Of a DNA stretch of 64,000 nt, positions 52,471-64,000 are shown piece after piece. The stretch comes from Phoenix dactylifera (lineage: Eukaryota; Streptophyta; Magnoliopsida; Arecales; Arecaceae): assembly GCF_009389715.1 (NCBI RefSeq), contig NC_052399.1:4826978-4890977 (forward strand). The letters are read 5' to 3'. The position numbers were made by a program, and so were the translations under genes. Each line of letters opens with the position of its first letter. The first letter of the stretch is position 1. The notes beneath the pieces were generated by a model. That model saw only the letters and a program-made list of their open reading frames with translations, searched no databases and was not told where the DNA came from.

Positions 52471-55400
52471 TCAATAGCAAATGGCATCCCTGCTAAGTGA
52501 CTTGAAAGATAACCTGCTGTTCTCATTAGATCCAAACTTGAACTCTGGGCTTGCAGTCTCAGTTAAAGTGGAGCTGGCAATGGAACCAAATGAGAAAACA
52601 AGGCCACCATCAACAGTAGATGAACCAAAACTAAATGATGGAATGCTTCCTTCGCTGTTGCTGGACATTCTGCTCACTGTTTGAGATTTAGTGATGGTGG
52701 GTGTTGGTGGTGGTTCTGAAGAGGAATTTGAAGTTACAGAAACAGGAAATGCAAAGCTGCAGCCATTATCAGAACTTTTACTGGTCGGATTGGTAGTAAA
52801 GAGAGAGGACAAGGTTGGCTTGAAACCAGAGGAATGACGCACAGGACCAGGTATCTGAAACACCTCAGAGCCAGCAGTGGTGTTGCCTTGTTCACTGCTC
52901 TGCGATGGGCATGACAACAACTTGTCCTCATGAATTTTGCTCATATATAGCCCAGGCAAAACCTTCAGCATGAAAGGCAACAATAAACTGTCAAAATATG
53001 TGCTGGTTTTCATATCCCCATATGATCTAGACAGAAAAACAAGTGCCTCGAAGCAGGATCTTTTTTTGAGGAAAAGAAGCAGGATCTTTTCTCAGGAAAA
53101 TATTCATACCTTTTGTGCATCTACATAATCTTGTTCACCAGTATTCCTTCCAAATAAGCTGCCTAGTTTTTGATCATCAGAGACACTTGCATTGAACCTG
53201 TCACCCTGGCCGCCCATCACAGGAGTATAAGGCATTGAAGGAACCTTCATCCCTGCTATATCCAGCTTCTTCAAGTGCAGTGATTTCTCTTGGGGGGGAG
53301 GAACAGTTCTTTCAAGGCGCCTTAATATTTTGCGAGCTGCTGCACTGGATTGTGGATGAACAGTTGAAGAACCGACCATATACCTGCAACTTTCATCATT
53401 TGCTTTGGCACAGTGAAATTCCAACACGGTACCCTTTGATGCACCTTTTTCAGAAGGCCCTGATGGCAGTGAGAAAGAAGTAGCAAAACCAGATGGACCT
53501 GGTCCTTTGCAAGCAGTTGGCACATTCTTCTGATGGATTTGATGGAGAGGGCCAACTGATGTGAACCCATCATTTAAAACTCTTTTTGCCTTTCAGGAAA
53601 CCAGAAGGCAGCACAATGGGTTAGTAAATGCCATATATAACATGAAATGCAATAAATATTCTAAAAGCTCAGTGAATTGTAGGATGCAGAAATCTATTCT
53701 CTCTACACAAAAAAGAACTTCTTATTAGCTACACTTAAAGAATTCTGGAATTAGTGGCAAAGAACAATTATAAAAAATCTTAGTCAACATGGCAGCGCTC
53801 ACCCTCCCTCAATATTTGTGAGATTCTCAGCCTCACAAAGCAGCCAATGAGGAATTTAGTATTAAAGAAAAAAGCATCCTTATATATGGGCCACCCTTTC
53901 AGATAGAAGTTCATTTTCTTCATCCTTTTGGTCTGATTAACCAGCAACTAGAGCCCCATGGGCCATGGATGTCAAGGTATCGATGCGACAAGAGTTCGTT
54001 GAGAAACAAACTCCCTAGAATTTGAATCACTACCACTCCAACAACACAGAAAGACTTGCACTAGGTTACGCGCTGATATGCAGGATCATGCATGCTATGA
54101 AAAAGACACAGAAAATTTGTTATTGCCAAGGAAAACCTCCTGTCCCAGTGGTAGCAGCACTTTATGCAGAGGAATCCTTTCCTAATCTCCACAATTACCT
54201 CATCACATAACTCAAGTCTGCTATTCTGACTAACATAGTGAACCAATTCAATAAATTAGGAGAAAATTCATGAGGATAAAATAAATGATGAAAAGGTTAG
54301 TTGTCTTCAAGTTTGCAAAATCAAAAGAAAGTAGGTTAGACCATAAGCTCATGGAGATGTAGAGGTGGCTGAAAACCACAATAATTTCTGGAACAATATT
54401 AGTAGGAAAAATTATTCAATCGAAGAAAAATAATTAGAGAAATTGGGATATTTTTCGTAAAAGCAGATCTATTTAAAAGAATATAAAGGGCACAATGCTT
54501 TCATGTCCCAAGGGCAAAAAGTTTTTCTTAAGATTAATAGACATTGTTTTTAGACTCCACTTGCACTTTTCTCCCAACTAGCATCGAGACTTGATGTTAA
54601 CAATAGGGCCTTCATTTACGACTGAATGCTGACTAAGAAGAGCCATCTGTGCCTTCCATCTGACAACAAGGGGTTTTTGAGAAATCTTCAGTTTCTTGGA
54701 CACTCTTTCTAGTGCAGGTCCCAAGCATGCAATTGAAGATGGAAAAAAAAAATGCAAATTATGGACCACTAACCTATCAAGCCTTCTTTTGCTTTCTTAA
54801 ACAGGGAAAGAAAATGTCCATGGAATGGGATACCTAGGCTTCTGACTGACCTTTGAAGGTTCAACCTTCTTTTGATTGACCAGTCAAAACAGTAACATGA
54901 ATTTTGAGATGATAAGAAAAGAAATGGACAGGTTTCAACTGTATATAAGACGCAGAATCTGCTTCTTGATTACAAAAAAAAAAAGGCTAACCTCGTGCCT
55001 TTTGTTGGAAGGCATGGCCAGAAAAGAATAGCTGTCTTAGAAAAATTAAAAGCAGGATGTAGAAGGGCTCACTTAGTGTTCTAGGAGCCTTGGTCATATT
55101 TTAAAGAACATATTTTCATATGTAATTCTTGAGAACTCTGATAACTTAAATCTCGATTTTTCATCAAAGGGATAAAAAAAAGATAAGCCTCAAAGTAAAC
55201 AGCAGCACATACATTATTGAAGAGGACTATTCTTCTAACTTGGGTGATAGTACATCTACATTTGACTTCCCTAACTTAGTCTATTTACTGATATTCCCAT
55301 TTAATAAAAAATTCATATTTTTGATCTTTTGCATTGCAAAAGTTGTGCATTAAGTATTCCAGAATAAATTTGAACCTTATAAAAAACAATAGATGTTACC

Positions 55401-55472
55401 AGAACAAACATGCCTAGTTCCAACCATTTAAGGATGCTAATCAGATAGTAAGTGCCCAGTGGGATAAGGTAC

Positions 55473-55512
<40 letters not shown>

Positions 55513-55535
55513 AACAGAGAGAGAGAGAGAGAGAG

Positions 55536-55586
<51 letters not shown>

Positions 55587-58500
55587 AACAGAGAGAGAGA
55601 GAGACAAACAGATAGAGATAGAGAGAGAGACAAACAGATAGAGAGAGAGAGACAGGAGTTCCCCCAGGAGTGCTGCAAGTAGTTTGTCGGTTTACGAACA
55701 GCTCATGAACAACTTTCAGATTCTCAAGATTCACGAATAAATCATGACTGGACAAATATTCACTGCTGTGGTCATGGACTGTAAGGCCCCATGCACTTAA
55801 CATCTGGGATGCTAAGAGGACTGGATGCTTAGGACTTGCCTGGAAGGCTTTAAAAGAAATCAAGAAAGTGTGAGAAAAAAAAGATAGAAAACTGAGAGCA
55901 TTTCTCGGTTGTCACATATCACCACATCCCTTTATCTTTTGATCTCAAACCTCCAAATCACAACACTTTAACTTCCTCCACTTTCACTATGAAGACCCTT
56001 TATTGTAGGGTCTGAGCACTTTCACCCAATTACTTCTTCAACCCCAGAAGGTGAACAAGAGCTAGAGATAGTAAAACCACTTCTCAAATCTGAAACACTG
56101 AAGCAACCTTAGAGAAGATGGGCTTTCAACTAATATAAGGAATGGTCTTTGTTGGCTCTTGCCTACTTCAGCAATCATCATTGACAGCCCATTATGAATG
56201 TGTGATTCATTCCCTAATCCTTCTCCCAAATTCCCAGATCCCAACTAACTCTTTCCCCCTTTTGAAATATTTATCTTGAAGATCCGTTTTTTCTTAGGGT
56301 TGCTAATTGGGGAAGGATTACATCTATTGTTAGCTACAGCATGGCTGGCTTTGTTTTCCTATGCTGATTGTGATGTGCATTATCATGAGAACTTTAATAG
56401 TATTTTATCAGCTTACTGTATGCAGGTATCTATGAAAACATTTTTTTATTTTTTAAAAAAATCTGAACTTCTGCCAGGTAGACGTAACCAGGAAATAAAG
56501 AAACCTTGGAAGTAGATCTCGAAAACACAGAACCAGAATAAGGCATCCTGGGGAAACTGTGAAGCCCGGTCCTGCCTCTTTGAGTTTGAGGAGTAAGATA
56601 GTAGTGATGGCTGGGTACAACTGCACCTGGCCAACATATGGGTGTCTTCGCAGCTGATGGGGGCAGTTTGGGTGAAGATATGTCATTGTCAACTGAATTT
56701 TTCTCAATCTTTGATTTTCCACTTCGAGAATCATGGTCAGAAGCAGATGTTAAAGATTCCATGTAAGCTCTTGCAATTTCAACCGGTGAGGAACCAACAT
56801 CATGTGCCTATTTAAGCAATGAAACCACAAACATGAGCAAACATCGGGCATCATCATTCACCATGAAAGAGAAAAAAGAAAGCCATCTAAAGGATGTCAT
56901 AGTAGGTTCCAACAGAAGAGTTTCTGGGCAGAATATGCTGAAAGACACTGTCTTCTTACTTTGGAGTGGTGAGAATAAAAAATCTTTGGAGTCATCTGAT
57001 AATCTGACTGCAATGCATGTTCTCCAGATGTGATTAGATCTTGTGGGCCCGATGCACCTTCTGTAGCTTTAGCAATGAAACCTCCAGAATGCCCATCATC
57101 ATTTGGAAATTCAGTTGTCCTGGATTTTAGCAACTCTATTAACCGGTTCGTTTCATCTCTGCACAGCCAAAAGAAGCTTCAATATAAGGTCATCATATAA
57201 CCACAAATGTCAAATAAACACAATATGAACCAAAGGAATCGCTAATGACCTAAAAGCTTGAGTGGCCTCCAGAGGAAAGCACAGTGATCTAAATTTTTAT
57301 AAGCATCAAAATCATGTGAAGTAATATATTTAGCAACATACCAAGCAGTCTAAGTATTAATAAGATTTCAAAGGTGCGAGACACTGTCGAAGATGGGCAT
57401 GCCCTTTTTCTGTTTTTCAACAATGTGTGTGCGCGAGTGAGTGATAGTGTGTGTGAGAGAGATTGCAGATGACTTCCACATTTACATAATTCGAGATTCA
57501 GGAAAGAAACTTAATATGTTAAACTTACTACAAAATCTTCAATGATTCATATAGAAGGTTAAGATACAGGTTAAAAATGAAATCCTGCAACTTCAGACTT
57601 CTCAAATTCTTGACTTTCTAAGTCTGGAACTTCTGCAGGCAACTAGGGTGGGGATTAGGTTGAACTCATGCAATTGATGAGATTGTGCTTCCTCTGATGG
57701 TCTCTCTCTTTAGTAAAGAGAGAACTGCATTGGCATGTATAGCTTGTGAGGCAATATCCAATATCTCCATGATGGTCACTTCATTAGACCAGTGGTAGAG
57801 CATGTTTGTGAGTTCACTAGATGTCAGATTAGCATATATAAAACAACAAAGTTTTATCATCAGTTGTTACTTGAATTTGCAACTTCAGAAACAGTACCCA
57901 TGACCTTAAACTAACATCATAACTTTCATGGCATGAAAAAAAATATTCTTGGTACAAAAGGAGAAGAGTGAAAATAGTATTGAACAATATTAACTTGCCT
58001 AGAGAACATTTTCTGTTTCAACCGCTGCTCAATTTCAGCAAGCCCATTCAGATCACGGGCATTTGGTACTCTGTTTTCTAAAACTTTGCCAGCTTCAGGG
58101 CCAGGAAAAGGATACTCTGATTCAACAGAAGCATCTGGGACTTTTGATTCTTCAAATTGATTCTACAGCTTTATGGCTAAAGTTAGAAAAACAAAATCAT
58201 ACTGCAAGACTTAGCTTATTGTTTAGAAAGAAAAATACAAACGAACTGTGAGAAGCATTTACAAAAATTTGTCCAGGACACAGTTTGGGTATTAGTGGCT
58301 GTTCAGCAACCGGATGAAGTAAAACAAAGTCAGGGAAAAAAATGAATAGATACAACCATAAGTATGTTTTAGAAAAAAATAAACTAAATTTGGCGCATGA
58401 ATATAATTAATAAAAAAACAATGAAAAAATTTCCAAGATTATAAGTTGTTAAATGTTTAGCGTGATATTATCAGTCAGATACAACTTATCCGATCTTAAA

Positions 58501-61274
58501 AAAATGAAAATAGCATAAACACAAAATTTATGAGGCAATCCTACAAAGAACCTATAATTAGCAATACAATGGTTTTTTCAGTAATGTTATGATGCTCTAT
58601 CCCTGCACATGAAAACAGATTTAATGACTATAATCAAATAAATTTTGATAGAACTAGAGTATGATGCATGAAGTTGAGACATGACTACAAAGTCCTCGTT
58701 AATTTTTTTTATGGATTAACTAAACTCAAAGTAAATATGAGAAGCAAAAGAGAAGAAGCAAATTATGGATCATTCACTATCATATAAGATGTGTTAGAGA
58801 GATGAGAATATTATTATTATAGATCTAAATCCAAGACACAAAAAGAGGACCACAAATAAGTTTAATGAACTTTCACCAATAGAGGATCAATATTTATTCA
58901 TGTAGGCAAATAATAACACTGGTAAACTTTAAAAGTTTACCCCTCTGTAGGCACAAATAGTGAAGAAAGTTTCATAAAATACCTACTTTATCGTAACTAT
59001 ACAAAGCTTGTCCTTTACTCATGATGCATAATTAAGCATATGATGCATATGTCCCCATGATGCATAATTAAGCAAATGATGCATATGTAGCAAAGAAAAA
59101 CACATAAAAGCAAAGCCCCATATGTCCTTCAAATCACAATAGTTAAAAGTACTAGATTGAAATAAACCAGAAAAAGATGCACAAACTAGCAGGCTCATAT
59201 GACCAAAACAAGAGAAAGAAATGCAAGAATGGTGAAAGGGTTGGCTTGAACTGTGCATGATGCACACAACAGATACACAAGATTGTGTTATGGAATGACA
59301 GAAAAGGATGGAATAAAAAAATACAAAAGCCTTTCATCAATGATGACTGATACTGTCTATTACTACCAATTCAAAGTGTCAACTAGCCAAAATTAACATG
59401 ATAAATAAGCATTCTTACAGTAAATAACAATGAGGATGTATGAAGAACAAACTAGAGAAGCAGAAAAAATCATACATCAGAAATGATTGTAGACACTCCA
59501 TCAAAGCCTTCTTGCTCCTCTTCTGTCAACCATGTGAAATTCCAGTGTACCAGTTAGGTGAGAAATTTAAACCAGGGAATCAAAATGAAAGAAAAAGTTC
59601 GTAACTGATAAATGAGGTAATAAAACATACAATTAAAACTTAATAATCCACACAGAAACTTGTATTAAACTGATAAATAAGATAATAAAACAAAGGAGGT
59701 AATAGTACTATAAGAAATTGATGAAATGAATTCTATATATCCAGAAATGAGTAAATAGATAAATAAATAAATAAATAGAGGCAAGAAAACAGAACAGTCA
59801 GAACAATTTTCTGTATACTAGATATAATTCATTTAAGCTTTATAAATCTAATCATGTACTGTAGAATCCACACAGCTGTCTATGGAACAATTGCATATCC
59901 TAAGTGGACGTCTCTAAGCTGAATTATTTTTAAAAAACGTGAATAGCAGTCATGACTTGATCTTCTGAGACAATGATAGTGACAAGCACCAAAATTATCA
60001 TTAAGTGTTGATTATGTGCCTTCATATTGTTTGGGTCTTTCAATTACTATTGCTGTTAAGTTATGAAATAATTAGATTTGATTACAGTTTAGTGGAATAC
60101 ATGCATCACCACTTCATTATTAGACATTCAGTTAATATGAGCAGCGCCCCGTTGCCCTATTCCCTCAAAAAAGGAAAGAAAAAAAGAAGAAGTTGAAGGC
60201 AGCAAGAAGGAAGATCGATAAATTCTTGGGATATTCTCATCAACATAAAGAATCAACACACACTCACGCACAAAGAGAGATGGGCATCAAATGAACATAT
60301 TCCGTCAAAAAAAAAACCAAAAAAAAGAAAAATTTGAAGGCAGCAAGAAGAAAGACCAATAAATTCTTGGGATATTCTCGTCAACATAAAGAAACAACAC
60401 AACCCACGCACACAGAGAGATGGGCATCAAATGAACATATTCCTTCAAAAAAAAAAAAAAATGAAGGCAGCAAGTCGGAAGACCAATAAATTCTTGGGAT
60501 ATTCTCATCAAGATGATGCATGCTAACGACTGAAATCATCAAATTACTATATTAGATGTGTTTTCTTGAAAATCGTACCGTTTCTGCATGACAAATGCAT
60601 ACTGCTCGGCTCCCATAAACACAAATTTTTTTCATAAATTAAGTTATGAAAATTTGTAAAAGAAGCTCGACAGATGAACCTTAAAAAGCCCGAAACAGGA
60701 AAGAAGAAGCGATTACTTCAAAACCTTATTTTTCCAAGATAGGGTTTACCGCATCCTCCTCCTAATCGGGATCTAGGAATACCTGTAGCATGACATGATT
60801 CCCAGAAAGAGCCGATACCCGTGAAAATTGCTTCAGGAAGAGCTAATCATTCATAAAGGCTAATCAAACAATCGGGATGAAACGAGACCCAAAAACCTAG
60901 CTTTCTTGGTAGAGAAGGAAGGGGAGGCTATGACAGTGTAGAAGAGGACGCCAGACGCAAACGCACAATGAAAGAAATAGAGAAATAAGGGTAAAGGGAG
61001 CGAAAAAAAATCCACATATACCGGGGGAGGCCGGAGAGTCTTGGGGCCAGGGAGAGGAGGAAAAGAGGGAAGGGAGCAGTCTGGAAGCGCGGCGAATAAG
61101 AAGCCTGGAGAGCCATCCATCTCGCCCCTCCTCCCCGGAAGCAGCAGAAGCAATCCTCGGCGGGCGGTCGTACGGCGTGGGTTGCACCCTCCGCAGGAAG
61201 GATCTCCTTGCCAGCTTCCCACCAGCGCCGCCGCCGCCGCTCCGCTCCTCCTTTGCTTCTTCTCTTCCCCCCAT
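52471..61274 (-). CDS. NUP1: Nuclear pore complex protein NUP1-like (nuclear basket FG nucleoporin), seven coding exons
   Basis: This is a plant basket nucleoporin (AtNUP1/Nup136 family) at the nuclear side of the pore, acting in mRNA export and nuclear shape. Coding exons in transcript order: 61022-61274, 59476-59522, 57999-58162, 56960-57158, 56505-56807, 53110-53589, 52471-52962. Exon 1 has the N-terminal signature GGGGAGGKLARRSFLRR, TPYDRPP and a basic amphipathic RRASRLLPSLFSS. Exons 3-4 join as the family motif IEQRLKQKMFSRDETNRLIE. Exon 5 starts AHDVGSSPVEIARAY. Exon 7 has Ser-rich FG repeats (PSFSFGSS, VFSFGS, FKFGS) and ends RLSFKSLSRDAICY, as the family does. All junctions keep the frame; intron 3 uses GC at its donor (TCTAG/GCAAGT). 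The model is about 645 residues against about 1300 in Arabidopsis, so a long middle FG region is absent or lies in exons I did not see (the 2.9-kb intron 53590-56504 is the likeliest place). The start at 61274 is preferred; an in-frame ATG lies at 61352. Confidence 0.82.
55479..55653. repeat. Interrupted (GA)n microsatellite in a NUP1 intron
   Basis: About 175 bp of GA repeats are broken by CAAACA and GATA units. The long Arg-Glu and Ser-Leu frames across it on the two strands are artefacts of the repeat. Confidence 0.95.
60195..60515. repeat. Tandem duplication (about 2.4 copies of a 127-141 bp unit) in NUP1 intron 1
   Basis: Units start with GAAGGCAGCAAG at 60195, 60336 and 60463. They run through AATTCTTGGGATATTCTC and AGAGAGATGGGCATCAAATG to a poly-A stretch; the third copy is cut short. 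The copies are about 90 percent alike. The A-rich end of each unit suggests growth by slippage or unequal exchange at A-runs. Confidence 0.85.
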
Positions 61275-62961
61275 TCTTTTCTTCACCTCTTTCTCTCTCT
61301 CTTTTATTCCCCCCCCCTCGCTCTTTTTCTCTCTCTCGGCCGCGTTCTCCACTCTCTTCTTCAGAAAGACATGCTAGAGCGAGCGGAGCGTGAGCGAACG
61401 CCCTTCCCCCTCGGCGTGATTTGCCCCCTGGCTCGGTTCGATGGTTCTGCGTATCCTTTTTCGTGGGGACTGGGTATTCAAGGTCCAGGGTTACAATTCG
61501 GATGCCACCGGTCCAACGCGATACGATTGGTCGCAAAAATTATTACGCTCCGTTTGAGAAAATTTTTAGGAAACCAAAATGTACTTTTTATTTTTTAAAA
61601 AATATTTTGAAATAAAATAAAAGTGTTTGATAAAAATTTTAAAAACTATTTCAGATTTTCTTTTGTGATAAAAATAATTTTTTAAAAAAGCTAAAAATAA
61701 ATTTTTTTTTATAGAAGAAGCTCTATTTTAAATTTTTTTCATTTAAGCCCAATCAGAAAGCTATTATTTTAAACCAAAATACCCGTAATAAAATATAACA
61801 ATTACACAAAATATCCTTTTAATAATTATTTAACCAATTTTATCACATAGCTAAAAAATTTATTATATTATAAAAATAATTTATGCTAATAATTTTAATA
61901 TTTTATAATTTATTGTTGTATTAGACTATAAATATAATATAATATTATATTACAGTAATATTATACTATATCATATATTTATGTATTAATACATATTATA
62001 CTTTATTATGCTTTATTGTATAATATTATGCAATGTCATTTATGGTTATTTTGTTATATCAAAAGTACTTTATTAGTTTGTTTATCAAACATACGTTAAA
62101 ATACTATAACACTTTAGAAATATAGTTACCAAATAGCAAATAACTTTTTATAAAAGCTCTACTTTAGAAAACTCTATTTCTAAAAGCTCTACTGCCAATA
62201 GCTTTTCCAAATGAAATCTTAGACATAATTGCGATGTCGGGGTAAAATGTGGCTTGTAGGCATTTTTGCTGCTCAAATGCTGAGAGCACCTGCTTTTGGC
62301 TCGAAGGCGACTCTCCTATTATTACCCGACCTTCCAACCCAACGCCCTTTTTTGATAACCACCCCTCACTCCTGGACATTTGCCAGATGAGATCAATAGG
62401 GGAGGAAACTTTGCCGGTGATCGAGTGCCAAGTTTTGTAACTGCTCCCTCAAGCTACAGTTTTTGTTCCACAAAATATGCTATCTCTGGCTTGAATGAAG
62501 ATGCTTGTGATTGCGTTCGATCTCTGAGTGATTTAGTGTAGTCATCCTACCAATACACTTGTTTTTTTCTCCTTATATTGTGTATATTGGGCTGCGACAA
62601 GAGGATACAGATGGCTTTGCAGATCAATATCTAAGATACGCTCAATTAATGACTAACCCGTTAAAGGTAAAAAGAAGAAGAAGAAGAAGATATGCTCAAC
62701 ATAATGTCCCAAGAATCCATAATCCATCCATTTTTGTGATAGTGCTAAGGGGATGCCAGTCTTACCACCTTTTTGCAATTTAGATCTACACGATCAATAG
62801 TACAAATGGAAGAAATAATTGATGGATGGATGGATATGATTCAACCAGACTCCGATATGAGTACTGGTGGATTTTATCTCCGAATTCTTATGTTTCTTCT
62901 TTCCTCTCCTCTAGAGATAGAGCGACATGGAGAGGGAGGAGATCATGCAGATCTATTTCAT
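61275..62961. other. NUP1 5' flank and AT-rich spacer
   Basis: 61275-61550 holds the presumed NUP1 5' UTR and promoter, CT-rich just above the start. 61550-62220 is AT-rich and edged by CGTTTGAGAAAA (61551) and, inverted, CATTTGGAAAAG (ending about 62214), which resembles hAT-type MITE termini; a target duplication was not found. 62220-62960 shows no gene. Confidence 0.45.
61550..62215. repeat. Possible hAT-like MITE
   Basis: Imperfect terminal inverted repeats of about 12 bp, a very AT-rich body and no coding region. AAAAGCTCTA-type words recur near the right end. The boundaries are uncertain. Confidence 0.3.
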
Positions 62962-64000
62962 GTTTTAGGGTTTAGAGTTTAGGGTTTAGGGTTTAGGATT
63001 TTGGTTTTAGGGTTTTAGGATTGTAGGGTTTTAGGGTTTTGGGTTTTAGGGTTTTGGGTTTAGGTTTTAGGGTTTAGGTTTTAGGATTTAGGTTTTAGAG
63101 TTTAGGGTTAGGATTTAGGGTTCAGGGTTTTGGGGTTTTAGAGTTTTGGGGTTTCAGGGTTCCGAGGTTTCAGGGTTCGGGGTTCGGGGTTCGGGGTTCG
63201 GAGTTTTCGGTTCGGAGTTTTCGATTCGAGGTTTTCGGTTCGGGGTTTTAGGTTCGAGGTTTTAGGATTTTAGTTTTTAGGATTTTAGAGTTTAGGGTTT
63301 AGGATTTAGGGTTTAGGGATTAAGGTTTGGGGTTTGGGGTTTGGGATTTCGAATTTTGGGTTTCGAGTTTGGAGTTTCGGGTTTCGATTTTCGGGTTTGG
63401 GGTTTCGGTTTTTCGGGTTTGGGGTTTTGGATTTTGGATTTCGGATTTCAGATTTGGGGTTTCGGGTTTGGGGTTTAGGGTTTGGGTTTAGGGTTTGGGT
63501 TTTTAGGGTTTGGTTTTTGGTTTTTGGTTTTTGGTTTTTAGGTTTTTCGTTTTAGGTTTTAGATTTTAGGTTTTTGGTATTAGGGTTTAGGATTTAGGGT
63601 TTTAGGATTTTTGGGTTAGGGGTTCTCGGGTTTGGGGTTCAGGGTTTTTGGGGTTCAGGGTTTTGGGGTTCAGGGTTTTAGGGTTTCGTGGGTTCTAGGG
63701 TTCGGGGTTCGGAGTTCGGTGTTCGGGGTTAGGGTTTCGGGGTTAGAGTTTAGGGTTTAGGGTTTAGGATTTAGGATTTAGGGGTTTAGGGTTTAGGGCT
63801 TAGGGTTTAGGGCTTAGGGTTTAGGGCTTAGGGTTTTGGGCTTAGGGTTTTGGGCTTAGGGTTTTGGGTTTTGGGTTCAGGGTTTTGGGTTCTTGGGTTT
63901 TGGATTTTTGGGTTTTAGGTTTTGGGTTTTCGATTTTGGGTTTTGGGTTTTGGGTTTTGGGTTTAGGGTTTTGGGTTTAAGGATTTCGGGTTTAAGGTTT
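62962..64000 (+). repeat. Degenerate plant telomere-like repeat (TTTAGGG and variants)
   Basis: About 1 kb of G-rich 5-9 bp units runs off the window end. Canonical TTTAGGG occurs in short runs (for example 62976-62996 and 63784-63830), mixed with variants such as TTTTGGG, TTCGGGG, GGTTCAGGG and GGATTTAGG. The variants cluster in blocks, as expected from local amplification. The one long open frame here is a translation of the repeat and not a gene. The strand has the G-rich sequence reading rightward. Confidence 0.92.

Noticed and set aside
55313..55863. Ser-Leu-rich and Arg-Glu-rich frames
   Set aside because: Translation of the (GA)n microsatellite.
63334..63555. 73-codon Gly/Phe-rich frame resembling an FG protein
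   Set aside because: It is the telomere-type repeat read in one frame.
1..64000. tRNA, rRNA and other RNA genes
   Set aside because: I looked for tRNA arm signatures and 5S-like boxes, including in the TRIM LTRs (as in Cassandra elements), and found none convincing.

Overview
The window is nuclear DNA of a flowering plant. It holds spliced GT-AG genes from plant families (CIPK kinase, APX-R peroxidase, GPI-anchored GH17 glucanase, NUP1 nucleoporin), several LTR retrotransposons, and degenerate plant telomere repeat (TTTAGGG type) at the right end. The very GC-rich first coding exons against AT-rich introns and spacers suggest a monocot. The many dispersed GTACCGGTAC-type repeats and large intronic insertions would fit a palm-like genome, but that is inference and no species is claimed.

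Layout, left to right. 1-370: first coding exon and start of intron 1 of a CIPK kinase (minus), with its promoter to about 1010. 1010-2920: AT-rich spacer. 2921-7267: a Ty3/gypsy element of Tat type with both LTRs and a broken gag but no reverse transcriptase or integrase. 7268-8400: degenerate repeat. 8865-23319: an ascorbate-peroxidase-related gene (APX-R/APX6 type, minus, ten coding exons). It carries a 1-bp frameshift in exon 8, and its intron 2 holds a second pol-less Tat-type element (14118-20789) with a gag remnant, a GC-rich repeat array and an antisense Transposase_28-type ORF. 24234-24675: LTR fragment. 24798-32507: a young chromovirus (366-bp LTRs with 3 mismatches, TSD TAATG) whose gag-pol is broken by two frameshifts and two stops. 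34609-46325: a GPI-anchored endo-1,3-beta-glucanase gene (minus) whose last 28-codon exon lies beyond a 9.6-kb intron. 48613-50075: two TRIM elements head-to-head plus a related LTR, bounded by the direct repeat AGTTG. 52471-61274: a NUP1-like nuclear basket nucleoporin gene (minus, seven coding exons, one GC-AG intron). 62962-64000: degenerate telomere-like repeat running off the window.

The four host genes all lie on the minus strand but have unrelated jobs (calcium/CBL signalling, peroxide metabolism, callose or cell-wall glucan turnover, nuclear transport), so no operon-like link is suggested. Most of the window is repeat-derived. The two Tat-type elements and the TRIMs share a similar primer-binding-site region beginning TGGC(G/T)CTA, which suggests that TRIM mobility depends on Tat-type machinery. 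The least ordinary structures are the inverted TRIM composite, the APX-R frameshift beside an intronic retroelement, and the isolated GPI exon of the glucanase.

Exon borders were read by eye from splice consensus, reading-frame continuity and remembered family motifs. No alignment or transcript data were available.
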